A stretch of DNA of 64,000 nucleotides from an uncultured archaeon (GTDB lineage Archaea > Micrarchaeota > Micrarchaeia > Anstonellales > Anstonellaceae), in assembly GCA_902384555.1 (NCBI GenBank), contig CABMCD010000018.1:1-64000 (forward strand), read 5' to 3'. The position numbers and the translations under genes are program-made. Below the pieces are notes generated by a model. It was not told where the DNA came from, made no database searches, and saw only the letters and a program-made list of their open reading frames with translations. Below, piece after piece: positions 7,429-15,213 of the stretch. The stretch's first letter is position 1. The number at the start of each line of letters is the position of its first letter.

Positions 7429-8237
7429 GCCCGAACAGCGGGGGCGCGGCCATGGGAAAGAAAACCCTCAAGCCCCGGCAAAAGAAAGAACAAACGATTT
7501 CCCGTGCTCTTATTCCCAATGCGGCCGCCCGGCCGGAAGAGGAAAAAGAAGAAAGCGGCAACCCCGCCTCCGCCGCCAGCCATTCGCCCGATTCGCCCCT
7601 TTCCCTTTCCCCCATCGACCGCGCGATTAGGCTGAAGGCCGAATCCGCCCCCTCCGGCACGCCGGCCCTTCATTCTCCCCCCATTCCCGAGCCCTGCGGC
7701 TCGTGCGGGGTGAAATGCTGCAACCGCTTCGCCGTTCCGATTACGGGCTTTGACATTTTGCGCATTTTGGAGAAATTGGGCGGCGAGCCGACGGAGTTCT
7801 GCGAGCTGGCCGACGCGCGCACCATCGAGGGCTCGCCGCATTCGCGCGTGTTCATATTCGACAAGGGCGTGATGGGGGAGCGCCTGCTGGTGCTCAAGCG
7901 CCACCCCAAGACCAACTGGTGCCATTTCTCCCGCCACAGCATGGGCTGCGCCATCTGGGGCTACCACCCCCTCGTCTGCCGCTCCTATCCCTTCATACTC
8001 AAGGACGGCAAGCTGGCCTACACCAAGAATTATGTCTGCCCGCGCAACTGGGAGAAGGGCGAATACGACGAGGAGCGGGTGCGCAAAACCGTGGAGGCGC
8101 AGAATTCGGAAATAGAGGATTACAACCGGCTGGTGCGGGCATGGAATGCCGAGCGGGCGCGAAAAAGCGATGAAAAAGGCTTTTGGAAGCATTTGCTGGA
8201 GAAAAGCCGCGAGCGCCTGCCCGAGCTGGACGTCTAA
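7425..8237 (+). CDS. YkgJ-family (UPF0153) cysteine-cluster protein
   Basis: 270 aa. A disordered N-terminal stretch of about 85 residues (Pro/Ser/Ala/Glu-rich) precedes the domain. The domain holds the family Cys pattern: PCGSCGVKCCNRF, WCHFS, GCAIWGYHPLVCRSYPF and YVCPRNW. The family is thought to bind zinc or iron-sulfur; its function is unknown. A short KSDEKGFWKHLLEKSRERL helix ends the protein. The start overlaps the preceding stop (ATGA). An in-frame ATG at 7452 is an alternative. Confidence 0.75.
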   Translation: MSPNSGGAAMGKKTLKPRQKKEQTISRALIPNAAARPEEEKEESGNPASAASHSPDSPLSLSPIDRAIRLKAESAPSGTPALHSPPIPEPCGSCGVKCCNRFAVPITGFDILRILEKLGGEPTEFCELADARTIEGSPHSRVFIFDKGVMGERLLVLKRHPKTNWCHFSRHSMGCAIWGYHPLVCRSYPFILKDGKLAYTKNYVCPRNWEKGEYDEERVRKTVEAQNSEIEDYNRLVRAWNAERARKSDEKGFWKHLLEKSRERLPELDV

Positions 8238-8336
8238 GCCCGGGCGGGCCGGGAAGAGGCGGCGCAGCCCGGAAGCCTAGGCTGACCGCCGGCCTTGGAG
8301 ATATGAATAAAAGCCCCGCCCATGAGGGTATGAAGC

Positions 8337-9443
8337 ATGAATCTCCTCTTTCCCAAAGTGCCGTCCGGCATCCCCGGACTGGACAAGATGATTGGCGGCG
8401 GATTCACCAAAAACAGCGTCATCGCCGTCTCGGGCTCCACCGGCTCGGGCCGCACCACCTTCGCCACCCAGTTTCTGGTGAACGGCTGGCGGCAGAACCA
8501 GGAGCCGGGCATCTTCCTCTCCTTCAACGAGCCCAAATACTCGATTTTCGCCAACATGAGCGCCTACGACTGGAACCTGCCGGACTTGGAGCGCAACAAA
8601 AGCGTGGTGTTCATCGAATACCCCTCCAGCGAGCTGTCCAGCTTCGTGGAGCAGGAGGGCTCGATATTGGAGCTCATCGACACGCTGGGCGTCGAGCGCG
8701 TGGTCTTCGATTCCGTCACCCCCCTCGCCATGCTGGCGGACGGGGACGAGCGCGTGCGCTCGCTGCAGAAGCTGATTAACGTGGTGCGCAAGTGGGGCGT
8801 GAGCGCCCTCATCACCGCCGACGACGTCATGCCCCCCGACCCCGATTTGCCGCGCACATCGGTCGGCATCGAGGCCATGACGGACGGCTACATTCATCTG
8901 CGCTGGATGCGCGAGGGCAACCGCCGCCTGCGCACGCTTGAAGTGGTCAAGATGCGCGGCTCGGCGCACGCCCACCTCATCCACCTCACCACCATCGACT
9001 CGCAAGGATACCATCTGGTGGACGCCGAAATGCCGGAAAACGACAAAAAAGGGCAGGAGGGAGTAAGCGCGATAAGCGCGCCGCCCGCCCTCAGCAAAGC
9101 GGACGCAGCAAGAACGGGAACGAATTCCAATTCAGCCGCCGCCAAGAGCTTGGGCGCCCCCAAAGTGACGGGGATGAAAATCGGGGCCATGCCAACCATG
9201 CCCAAACCAATCTCCCAGGCCCCCCCGTCCGGCACGCCCGGGATAATTCCCAAGATGGCGGATTCGACAAAAGCGGCCCTGCGCATGCCGGGCGCGCCGC
9301 TCATCCGCCAAGCGCCGGACGATGCCGGCCGGCCGGCCGCAAACATAGGCGCCCGCATCCGGCCCGAACCGGGGCCCAAATCCACCACCCCCGTTCCGAA
9401 ACCGCCGGCCCGCAAGGCGCCGCCGAAAGAGCCGCAAGCCTGA
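8337..9443 (+). CDS. KaiC/RadA-like ATPase (RAD55 family)
   Basis: 368 aa. Residues 1-235 are a single RecA-like domain: PSGIPGLDKMIGGGFTKNSV, Walker A GSTGSGRTT, FLSFNEPKYSIF, Walker B GVERVVFDSV and a sensor strand (VSALITADDV). The last 120 residues are Pro/Ala-rich and probably disordered. Archaeal single-domain KaiC paralogues are often linked to signalling or motility, but nothing here fixes the role. The trpS start follows 12 bases after the stop. Confidence 0.85.
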   Translation: MNLLFPKVPSGIPGLDKMIGGGFTKNSVIAVSGSTGSGRTTFATQFLVNGWRQNQEPGIFLSFNEPKYSIFANMSAYDWNLPDLERNKSVVFIEYPSSELSSFVEQEGSILELIDTLGVERVVFDSVTPLAMLADGDERVRSLQKLINVVRKWGVSALITADDVMPPDPDLPRTSVGIEAMTDGYIHLRWMREGNRRLRTLEVVKMRGSAHAHLIHLTTIDSQGYHLVDAEMPENDKKGQEGVSAISAPPALSKADAARTGTNSNSAAAKSLGAPKVTGMKIGAMPTMPKPISQAPPSGTPGIIPKMADSTKAALRMPGAPLIRQAPDDAGRPAANIGARIRPEPGPKSTTPVPKPPARKAPPKEPQA

Positions 9444-9455
9444 AGGACTGATATT

Positions 9456-10592
9456 ATGGCAGAAGTCACCCCATGGGAAGTGAGCGGCGAAGTCGATTAT
9501 GACAAGCTGGTGGCCGAATTCGGGACGCGCAAGATGGATGGCGAGCTGGGCCGCCGGCTGGTCTCGCTGGCCGGGGAAGACCACGTCATGCTGCACCGAA
9601 AATTCTTCTTCTCGCACCGGGATTTGGATTTGGTGCTCAAGGATTACGAGAGCAAGAAGGGCTTTTTCCTCTACACGGGAAGAGGGCCGTCCGGACCCAT
9701 GCACATCGGCCACCTCATTCCCCTCATCTTCACCAAATGGCTGCAGGAGCGCTTCAAGGTGAATTTGTACATCGAAATCACCGATGACGAGAAATTCGTG
9801 TGCAAAAAGGAGGCGGACTGGGACCACATCCAGAAGGCGGCGGCCGACAACATGCTCGACATCGCGGCCGTCGGCTTCGACCCCGAGCGCACCTTCATCT
9901 TCAAGGACAGCGAGTACATCAAGAACGTCTATCCGCTCATGCTCAAGGTGGCCAAAAAAATCAACCTCACCACCACCCGCGCCGTGTTCGGCTTCAACGA
10001 CCAGACCAACATCGGCCTCAACTTCTATCCGGCGTATCAGATTATCCCGACGCTTTTCGAGAAAAAGCGCTGCCTCATCCCGGCCGCCATCGACCAGGAC
10101 CCGTATTGGAGAATCCAGCGCGACATCGCCGAGTCCTTGGGGTTCGAGAAGACGGCCGCGATTCACTCCAAGTTCCTGCCCCCCCTCAGCGGCATGGCGG
10201 GCAAGATGAGCTCCTCGCAGGCCGACACCGCCATCTGGCTCACCGACGGGCCGAAAGTGGTCCGGAACAAGGTGATGAAATACGCCTTCTCCGGCGGGCG
10301 GGCCACGGTGGAGGAGCACCGCAAACTGGGCGGCAACCCGGATGTCGACGTGGCTTACCAGTGGCTCTCCATCCTCTTCGAGGAGGACGACGCCAAGCTC
10401 AAGAAGCTGCATGACGACTACAAGGCCGGCGCGCTTCTCACGGGCGAGCTCAAACAGGTGCTGGTGGACCGGCTCAACGAATTTTTGGCCGCCCACGCCA
10501 AGCGCCGCGAGCACGCCGCGCACGCGCTGCGCCAGATGACGCACGAGGGCAAGCTGGCCCGCAAGATGTGGGAAACGAATCATGTTGAATAG
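9456..10592 (+). CDS. trpS: Tryptophan--tRNA ligase
   Basis: 378 aa, a class I synthetase of the archaeal/eukaryal type that charges tRNA-Trp. HIGH motif in GPSGPMHIGHLIPLIF, KMSKS variant AGKMSSSQADTAIWL, and the Trp pocket region NLTTTRAVFGF and GLNFYPAYQIIPTLF. The helical anticodon-binding domain ends with LARKMWETNHVE. It lies between the KaiC-like gene and a membrane protein gene on the same strand. Confidence 0.95.
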   Translation: MAEVTPWEVSGEVDYDKLVAEFGTRKMDGELGRRLVSLAGEDHVMLHRKFFFSHRDLDLVLKDYESKKGFFLYTGRGPSGPMHIGHLIPLIFTKWLQERFKVNLYIEITDDEKFVCKKEADWDHIQKAAADNMLDIAAVGFDPERTFIFKDSEYIKNVYPLMLKVAKKINLTTTRAVFGFNDQTNIGLNFYPAYQIIPTLFEKKRCLIPAAIDQDPYWRIQRDIAESLGFEKTAAIHSKFLPPLSGMAGKMSSSQADTAIWLTDGPKVVRNKVMKYAFSGGRATVEEHRKLGGNPDVDVAYQWLSILFEEDDAKLKKLHDDYKAGALLTGELKQVLVDRLNEFLAAHAKRREHAAHALRQMTHEGKLARKMWETNHVE

Positions 10593-10658
10593 AGAAAATG
10601 GAGGGGCCGGCGCGGAAACAGTGCGCCAAGGCCTGAAAAAACAGATGGGAGGTATGCA

Positions 10659-11600
10659 ATGGCCAACTATTACGACGTGTTCGAAGGCATGAAGAAAGCG
10701 TGGGAAAACTGGCGCGACTCCGAGCTGCTCAAATGGGTGGCCATCGAGTTCGCCGCAGGCATCGGCCTTCTGGTGGTGCTGGGCATCCTGCTGGTGGCCA
10801 TGATTGGCGTGGACAACCTCATGAGCATGGCGGGCGGCTCGCTCAGGTCCAACACGCCGGCCATGCAGGCGCTCATCGGCATCCTGCTGCCCTTCTTCGG
10901 CATTGCGGTGCTGGCCTTCCTCGTCTACGGGCTGGTTTGCTTCTTCTTCCTCACCCCGCGCATCATGCGCGCGGCGCTGGCGGTGAACGGAGCCAAGGTG
11001 CCGGCCAAGCTCCCCTCCATGGTGGACTGGTTCATGCTGCACCTGCGGCTGTTTTTCATCAACATATCCTGCTGGTATGACAAGCGCCTGCTCATGCCGG
11101 CCGCCGTGGTGCTGGCACTGGCCGTGATGTGCGCCGTAATTGGATTCGCCGCCCCGGCCGCCTTCGTGGGCGCGGCCATTTTCGGCGCGCTGGCCCTCTT
11201 CTGCTGGATGGTCGGAATCATCATCCATGGCATCCGCACCAAATTCGCCGCCTGGATGTTCCTGCGCGGGGACGGGGCGGAGGGCAAGATGCCCTACACC
11301 TCCTACAAGCTGGTGCACGGCCAGACGCTGGAGGTGTTCCTGGCCTACTTCATCTTCGGCATCGTGTTCGGCCTGCTGGCGGCAGTCGTGGGAATCGTGC
11401 GCATCCTGATTCGCCTCGTGCCCTGCATCGGCCCCGTCATCGACCTGGTGATCAACCTGGCGTTCAGCTTCTTCACCCAGGGCTTCAACATGGCGATAAC
11501 GGCCGACATCTTCCTCTTCTTCGACAAGGCCGGGCCGGCGAAACCGGCCCCGGCATCGGCCGGGAAGGGGAGCGGAACGCCGGCCAAGAAGAAGAAATAA
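10659..11600 (+). CDS. Multi-pass membrane protein, unknown function
   Basis: 313 aa with about six hydrophobic segments. Examples are IEFAAGIGLLVVLGILLVAM, IGILLPFFGIAVLAFLVYGL, LMPAAVVLALAVMCAVIGFA, AIFGALALFCWMVGIIIHGI and YFIFGIVFGLLAAVVGIVRI. The C-terminal tail is Pro/Ala/Lys-rich and cytoplasmic-looking. It resembles the loose group of archaeal and bacterial DUF-type integral membrane proteins with repeated helix pairs; no transport motif is visible. The gene ends at a T-rich terminator. Confidence 0.6.
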   Translation: MANYYDVFEGMKKAWENWRDSELLKWVAIEFAAGIGLLVVLGILLVAMIGVDNLMSMAGGSLRSNTPAMQALIGILLPFFGIAVLAFLVYGLVCFFFLTPRIMRAALAVNGAKVPAKLPSMVDWFMLHLRLFFINISCWYDKRLLMPAAVVLALAVMCAVIGFAAPAAFVGAAIFGALALFCWMVGIIIHGIRTKFAAWMFLRGDGAEGKMPYTSYKLVHGQTLEVFLAYFIFGIVFGLLAAVVGIVRILIRLVPCIGPVIDLVINLAFSFFTQGFNMAITADIFLFFDKAGPAKPAPASAGKGSGTPAKKKK

Positions 11601-11625
11601 TTTCTTTTTTATTTTTCCTTTATTT
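11601..11625 (+). terminator. T-rich terminator after the membrane protein gene
   Basis: The stop codon is followed at once by TTTCTTTTTTATTTTTCCTT and more T-rich sequence, typical of archaeal intrinsic termination. It lies between convergent genes. Confidence 0.55.
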
Positions 11626-11639
11626 CCCGTGCCGGCCGC

Positions 11640-11900
11640 TCAGCCGAGCGTGATGCGCAGGCCGTTCTCTTTTTCAAACGCCATCTCAAGCAGCTCCAGA
11701 TGGTCGGAGCGCAGATAAGGATAGAGGCCCGCGTGCGCGCTGGAGAACTGGGCAAAATAGCTTTCGATTTGCGCGCGCAGCCAGCCCATGTCCTCGCGCT
11801 TGAGGTCCGGGATGGCTTGCCCCCATTCGCGGATGCAGAAGCGGGCCTCGCGGTAGGCGGGATGAGAGAGCACGGATTGGATGCGGTTAGGGCCGGCCAT
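11640..11900 (-). CDS. Small hypothetical protein, 86 aa
   Basis: Soluble and predicted helical: MAGPNRIQSVLSHPAYREAR, FCIREWGQAIPDLKREDMGW, LRSDHLELLEMAFEKENGLR. No family recognised. Its start overlaps the 3' end of the zinc peptidase gene by 14 bases in another frame, so it is probably translated from the same transcript by coupling. Confidence 0.5.
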   Translation of the reverse strand: MAGPNRIQSVLSHPAYREARFCIREWGQAIPDLKREDMGWLRAQIESYFAQFSSAHAGLYPYLRSDHLELLEMAFEKENGLRITLG

Positions 11901-12894
11901 AGGTCATCTCCCCTCTCTTGGAATACTGGCCCAAAGTCCGGGCTTGGGCGTCCCACAACACGTAAGCCTTTTTGGCCGCCTTGCATTTTTTGAGCAGGAA
12001 GGCCTGCGCCTCGGCCGGGCCCTTGCAGGCCAGAAGCCGGGAAAACGAACCCTTCCCAAGCGCGGAATCCAGCGCATTCGACAGGCCGCCCCACTCCCCG
12101 CCCAGATAGGCCCGCCGCAGGGCATCCTCCCCGGCCACCTGCGCCAGCAAATCCGCCACCGTCACTTCCGCCGGATAAGACACCTCCGCGGTTGCGGAAG
12201 AGTAAAGATGGGCGAGGCCGTTGGACAGCTGCAGGCGCACGGACAGGAATTCGGTGAGGCCCTCGTCCAGCCATTTCTTGAGGTTGGGCCGGTTTTTCTG
12301 CAAATCGGAGAGATAGTGGTGCATCTCGTGGCAAAGGTTGGAGATGCGGAAGTCGGCGCCATCGACGCTGGAGGGAATGACGTTCTGAAAGTCCAGTTTG
12401 GAAAGGTCGTAAGCGTCAATGGTGATGAGATTGGTGGTGGGGAAGTAATCGCCATTGGTATAGGAGACCACATGGCCGGCCTGCCAGCGCGGAATTTGAG
12501 AGGGATACACCCGGTCGTCGGCGCGGGGCTCGGCGCACACGCACTGGGCTGGAAACTTGGAGAAAAAGTCGTAGAGTTCCGGCCCCAGATATTGGGGAGT
12601 GAGCAGCGAGAGTACCGTTTGCAATTGGGGGGAGATGTCAGGCATGTTTTTGAAGTCCTCTTTCTTGAAGCCGCGCGTAATCAGAAAAGCTTGGGCGTCC
12701 TCCAAACTCTTGAAATAGTTCGGCGGAGCCGAGAACAGGTCCGTGGAGGAGGACTTGGCCGGGGACTTCGAGGGCGTGGTCTTTTTGTCGAGAGCCGGGG
12801 CGGGCGGATTTTGGGCGGGCAGATTCTTCAGGTTCTTGAGCTGCTCGGGGAGGTGTTTGAAGGTGTTCTTCCGATACGTGATTTGGAAGAGCAT
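11887..12894 (-). CDS. Putative zinc metallopeptidase (HExxH, gluzincin-like)
   Basis: 335 aa from ATG 12894; the open frame extends further upstream but that part is arginine-rich shadow. Residues 20-60 are a Pro/Lys/Ser-rich linker. The catalytic region has HEMHH in ISNLCHEMHHYLSDL and, about 18 residues later, WLDEGLTEFL, where the Glu of EGLTE is a likely third zinc ligand as in gluzincins of the peptidase MA type. There is no signal peptide, so it may act inside the cell. It is preceded by the CoaD-NTPase gene and overlaps the small gene at 11640. Confidence 0.65.
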   Translation of the reverse strand: MLFQITYRKNTFKHLPEQLKNLKNLPAQNPPAPALDKKTTPSKSPAKSSSTDLFSAPPNYFKSLEDAQAFLITRGFKKEDFKNMPDISPQLQTVLSLLTPQYLGPELYDFFSKFPAQCVCAEPRADDRVYPSQIPRWQAGHVVSYTNGDYFPTTNLITIDAYDLSKLDFQNVIPSSVDGADFRISNLCHEMHHYLSDLQKNRPNLKKWLDEGLTEFLSVRLQLSNGLAHLYSSATAEVSYPAEVTVADLLAQVAGEDALRRAYLGGEWGGLSNALDSALGKGSFSRLLACKGPAEAQAFLLKKCKAAKKAYVLWDAQARTLGQYSKRGEMTYGRP

Positions 12895-12938
12895 GGTTCC
12901 ATCACGCTTGCAAAAGTTCAATAAACAGCCGGTCGGCG

Positions 12939-13955
12939 TCAGACCGGACTTCTTCGCTCCACCATCGCGCACAGCACGGCCTGCACGGTCATTTCCTTGC
13001 GCTCCATCAGCCCGCGCGAGAGGAAATAGAGCGCGCCCTTCCTGCGCCCGATGTTTTTTTGGCCTGAAAGCGAATCCACGGCATCGCCAAGCGAAAGAAG
13101 CGGCCGGGCCGAATGCCGCGCGCCGGTGCCGCTCCCCCCAAACACGTTTTCCTGCACTTTTTGGGGAAGCGCAAAGCCCATCGAGCAGCCCGTGCTGGCG
13201 CGGCCGTCGGCCGGGCTGAGCAGAACGCACAGCTGCATGTCAAAAAAGCGGCCGTCAAAGGGAATGAGCCCGCTCTCCAGACCGATGGCATAGTCGGCCT
13301 GCGGCCATTTGCGGGCGGCTGATTTGGCGCGGTTGAGCGCCCCTTGGCTGGTTTTCCCGAAACCCACCGGCTGCTCGTGCACGCCGGAAGAAACAGCAAA
13401 GCCGCGAAGATGAAGACGCAGGCCCGGGAAAGCCCGGCGCAGGGCCGAACGCGCGCCCTTGAGTTTGGAGGGGTTGTTGGAGCCCACGGCCACGCGCAGG
13501 GGCGCGAGCCGGCGGCCCTTGGAGTTGATAAGGCCGGACGAGATGCGCGAAGAGGAGATGGGAAAACCGTCCTCGGCCAGCACGAGGGGAACGGAAATGA
13601 CATGAAGCGCGGGCAAGCCCTTGCGCCGGCGGATGAGATTGATTTGGCCGGCGGTTTTCTCGGTCTCCCGGCTCACGACCAGCGTGTCCGCGCCGCAGTC
13701 CAGCACGGCCGGCCCGAACGCGTCGTTGATTTCCACGATGCAGGAGCGGGGGCGCAGGCCGAGGCGCGCGAGCAGGCGGGCGAGGTTTTTCTCGCGGGTG
13801 GAATAGGGCACGAGCGGATGAAGCTTGTGCTTCTTCATCCACTCATCACCAGTGAGCCCGATGAGGATGGATTTTGAGCCCATGGCCGCACGCAGCAGCG
13901 CCTCGTGCCCGGCATGGAGGATGGAAAACGTTCCGCCCAAAATCACCCGGCTCAT
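12939..13955 (-). CDS. Phosphopantetheine adenylyltransferase fused to an inosine/xanthosine triphosphatase-like domain
   Basis: 338 aa. Residues 1-150 are a nucleotidyltransferase of the archaeal PPAT (CoaD-like) type: ILGGTFSILHAGHEALL with HxGH, GLTGDEWMKKHK and ISSSRISSG (ISSTxI-like). PPAT makes dephospho-CoA. Residues 155-338 resemble the DUF84/YjjX non-canonical NTP phosphatases: VAVGSNNPSKLKGARSAL, YAIGLESGLI and LSLGDAVDSLSG. The link between CoA synthesis and NTP pool cleaning is unexplained. Both halves have their motifs, so both are probably active. Confidence 0.8.
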   Translation of the reverse strand: MSRVILGGTFSILHAGHEALLRAAMGSKSILIGLTGDEWMKKHKLHPLVPYSTREKNLARLLARLGLRPRSCIVEINDAFGPAVLDCGADTLVVSRETEKTAGQINLIRRRKGLPALHVISVPLVLAEDGFPISSSRISSGLINSKGRRLAPLRVAVGSNNPSKLKGARSALRRAFPGLRLHLRGFAVSSGVHEQPVGFGKTSQGALNRAKSAARKWPQADYAIGLESGLIPFDGRFFDMQLCVLLSPADGRASTGCSMGFALPQKVQENVFGGSGTGARHSARPLLSLGDAVDSLSGQKNIGRRKGALYFLSRGLMERKEMTVQAVLCAMVERRSPV

Positions 13956-14005
13956 GGAGTTTCCAAGCCCCCAATCATTAAAAAGCGCGAGTGGATGGGG
14001 ACATC

Positions 14006-14485
14006 ATGCCGGATGCAGACAAACGATGCCGAGGACAGGCGGGCTTGGAGACCATCGCCATTTTTGCCGGAATTTTGGTGGTGCTGATGGTGATTTTGCT
14101 GGTGCTGCCCAACAGCATCCAGTCCGGCGAGGTGCTGCGCCAGGAGCAGACGGCCAAGCGCACCGTGCAGGCGGCCGCAACCGCGGCAGACAACGTCTAT
14201 CTGTCCGGCGAGGGCGCCAGCCAGACGGTTTGGCTGGAAATTCCCGACATCTGGGACCCGGCCCGCTCCTTCATCGGCAACCAGACCAACACCACCGGCT
14301 GGTCGGACCGCAAGCTCATTTCCATCTACGTGCGCTCCACCGGCGACGTATTCGGCGTCAGCCGCGCGCCGGTGTGCGGGGCATGGCCGGCCAAATCCGG
14401 CAAATACATGGTCAACTTCACCTACAACGGCACCGCCAACCGCACCGTGCCGGCGCACGTCATGGTGAATGGCGAGAGCTGCTGA
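14006..14485 (+). CDS. Pilin-like protein with class III signal peptide
   Basis: 159 aa. The N-terminus reads KRCRGQAGLETIAIFAG followed by a hydrophobic helix (ILVVLMVILLVL). This is the archaeal class III (type IV pilin) signal: a basic stretch, GQxGLE-like processing site and helix, cleaved by an EppA/FlaK-type peptidase. The exported part is beta-rich with N-glycosylation-like sites (NQTNTT, NFTYNGTANRT) and one Cys near each end. ATG 14006 is preferred over GTG 13991 because GAGTGGATGGGG lies upstream. Confidence 0.75.
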   Translation: MPDADKRCRGQAGLETIAIFAGILVVLMVILLVLPNSIQSGEVLRQEQTAKRTVQAAATAADNVYLSGEGASQTVWLEIPDIWDPARSFIGNQTNTTGWSDRKLISIYVRSTGDVFGVSRAPVCGAWPAKSGKYMVNFTYNGTANRTVPAHVMVNGESC

Positions 14486-14517
14486 AGAGAACGGGAAAAA
14501 ATAGCCTGCAGATGTTT

Positions 14518-14687
14518 TGAGTGGCCTCGGTCGCTGTTAGCCCCTAACCCGCGGAGGGGGAACACATGAATTTCCTAAGTCCCCCTCCCCAGTTTTAGGG
14601 TTAATCCTGACCCTCCCCCTTATCCGACTCAAAGATACCCGTATTTGATTGAAAAAATGAGTATGAGTGGCCTCGGTCGCTGTTAGC
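14518..14687. repeat. Two 24-bp direct repeats flanking a structured 122-base spacer
   Basis: TGAGTGGCCTCGGTCGCTGT followed by TAGC occurs identically at 14518-14541 and 14664-14687. Between them is a 9-bp stem GGAGGGGGA/TCCCCCTCC with a loop of about 17 bases (within 14551-14590), a shorter AGGGT/ACCCT stem, and the complementary pair TAACCC/GGGTTA. The 14486-14778 interval holds no protein gene. It may be a small RNA, a mini mobile element or a recombination scar. Confidence 0.75.
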
Positions 14688-14778
14688 AATCATCATTTCG
14701 AAATCCGCGGTTGTTCATATCGTCATCGGCCAATCTTAATTAAAAGCAGGGGCCTTTTTATGGTAGGAGGTCGGACGC

Positions 14779-15168
14779 ATGAAGCTCAAAGGACTTGTTC
14801 AAAGCGGATTGGGGGAGGGCCAGTTCTTTCTCTCGCTGCCCCCCTACCGGCAGGGGTTTGAGCAGGTGCTGGGCTTTGCCCCCTTTGCCGGCACGCTCAA
14901 TGTGCGGGTGGCGGAAAAGGACGTGGCGCAGGTCGAGCGCCTGCGCAAAAATCCGGCCCTGCACGTGCCGGGCTTCAAGGCGGAGGGCCGGGAATATTTC
15001 CAGCTGGGCCTCGTGCGCGCCCGCATCCTCGGCGAGGAGGGCGCGCTGGTGTTTCCGTTCTTCAACCACCACCCGCCCGGGGTGCTGGAATTCGTGGCGG
15101 CCAAAAATATGCGCAAAAAATTCGGATTGCAGGACGGAGAGGAAGTGGAAGTCGGGATAGAAGAATAA
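14779..15168 (+). CDS. ribK: CTP-dependent riboflavin kinase (RibK)
   Basis: 129 aa. It phosphorylates riboflavin to FMN with CTP and is unique to archaea. Signatures follow the Methanocaldococcus enzyme: GLVQSGLGEGQFFLSLPPY, GFAPFAGTLNVRV, a late NHHPPGVLEFVAAKNMRKKF and LQDGEEVEV. ATG 14779 follows TAGGAGGTCGG. It lies 10 kb from the other riboflavin genes and completes the route to FMN. A TTAATTAAAAG element (about 14736-14746) is a possible promoter. Confidence 0.93.
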   Translation: MKLKGLVQSGLGEGQFFLSLPPYRQGFEQVLGFAPFAGTLNVRVAEKDVAQVERLRKNPALHVPGFKAEGREYFQLGLVRARILGEEGALVFPFFNHHPPGVLEFVAAKNMRKKFGLQDGEEVEVGIEE

Positions 15169-15213
15169 GCCTTTTACATGGAGAAAGCGGCCCCGCGCGC
15201 CAAAGCCCGGCGC

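Noticed and set aside
14518..14687. A CRISPR array
   Set aside because: Only two repeats, 146 bases apart, with a spacer far longer than CRISPR spacers and no cas genes. No other regular repeat series was seen in the window.
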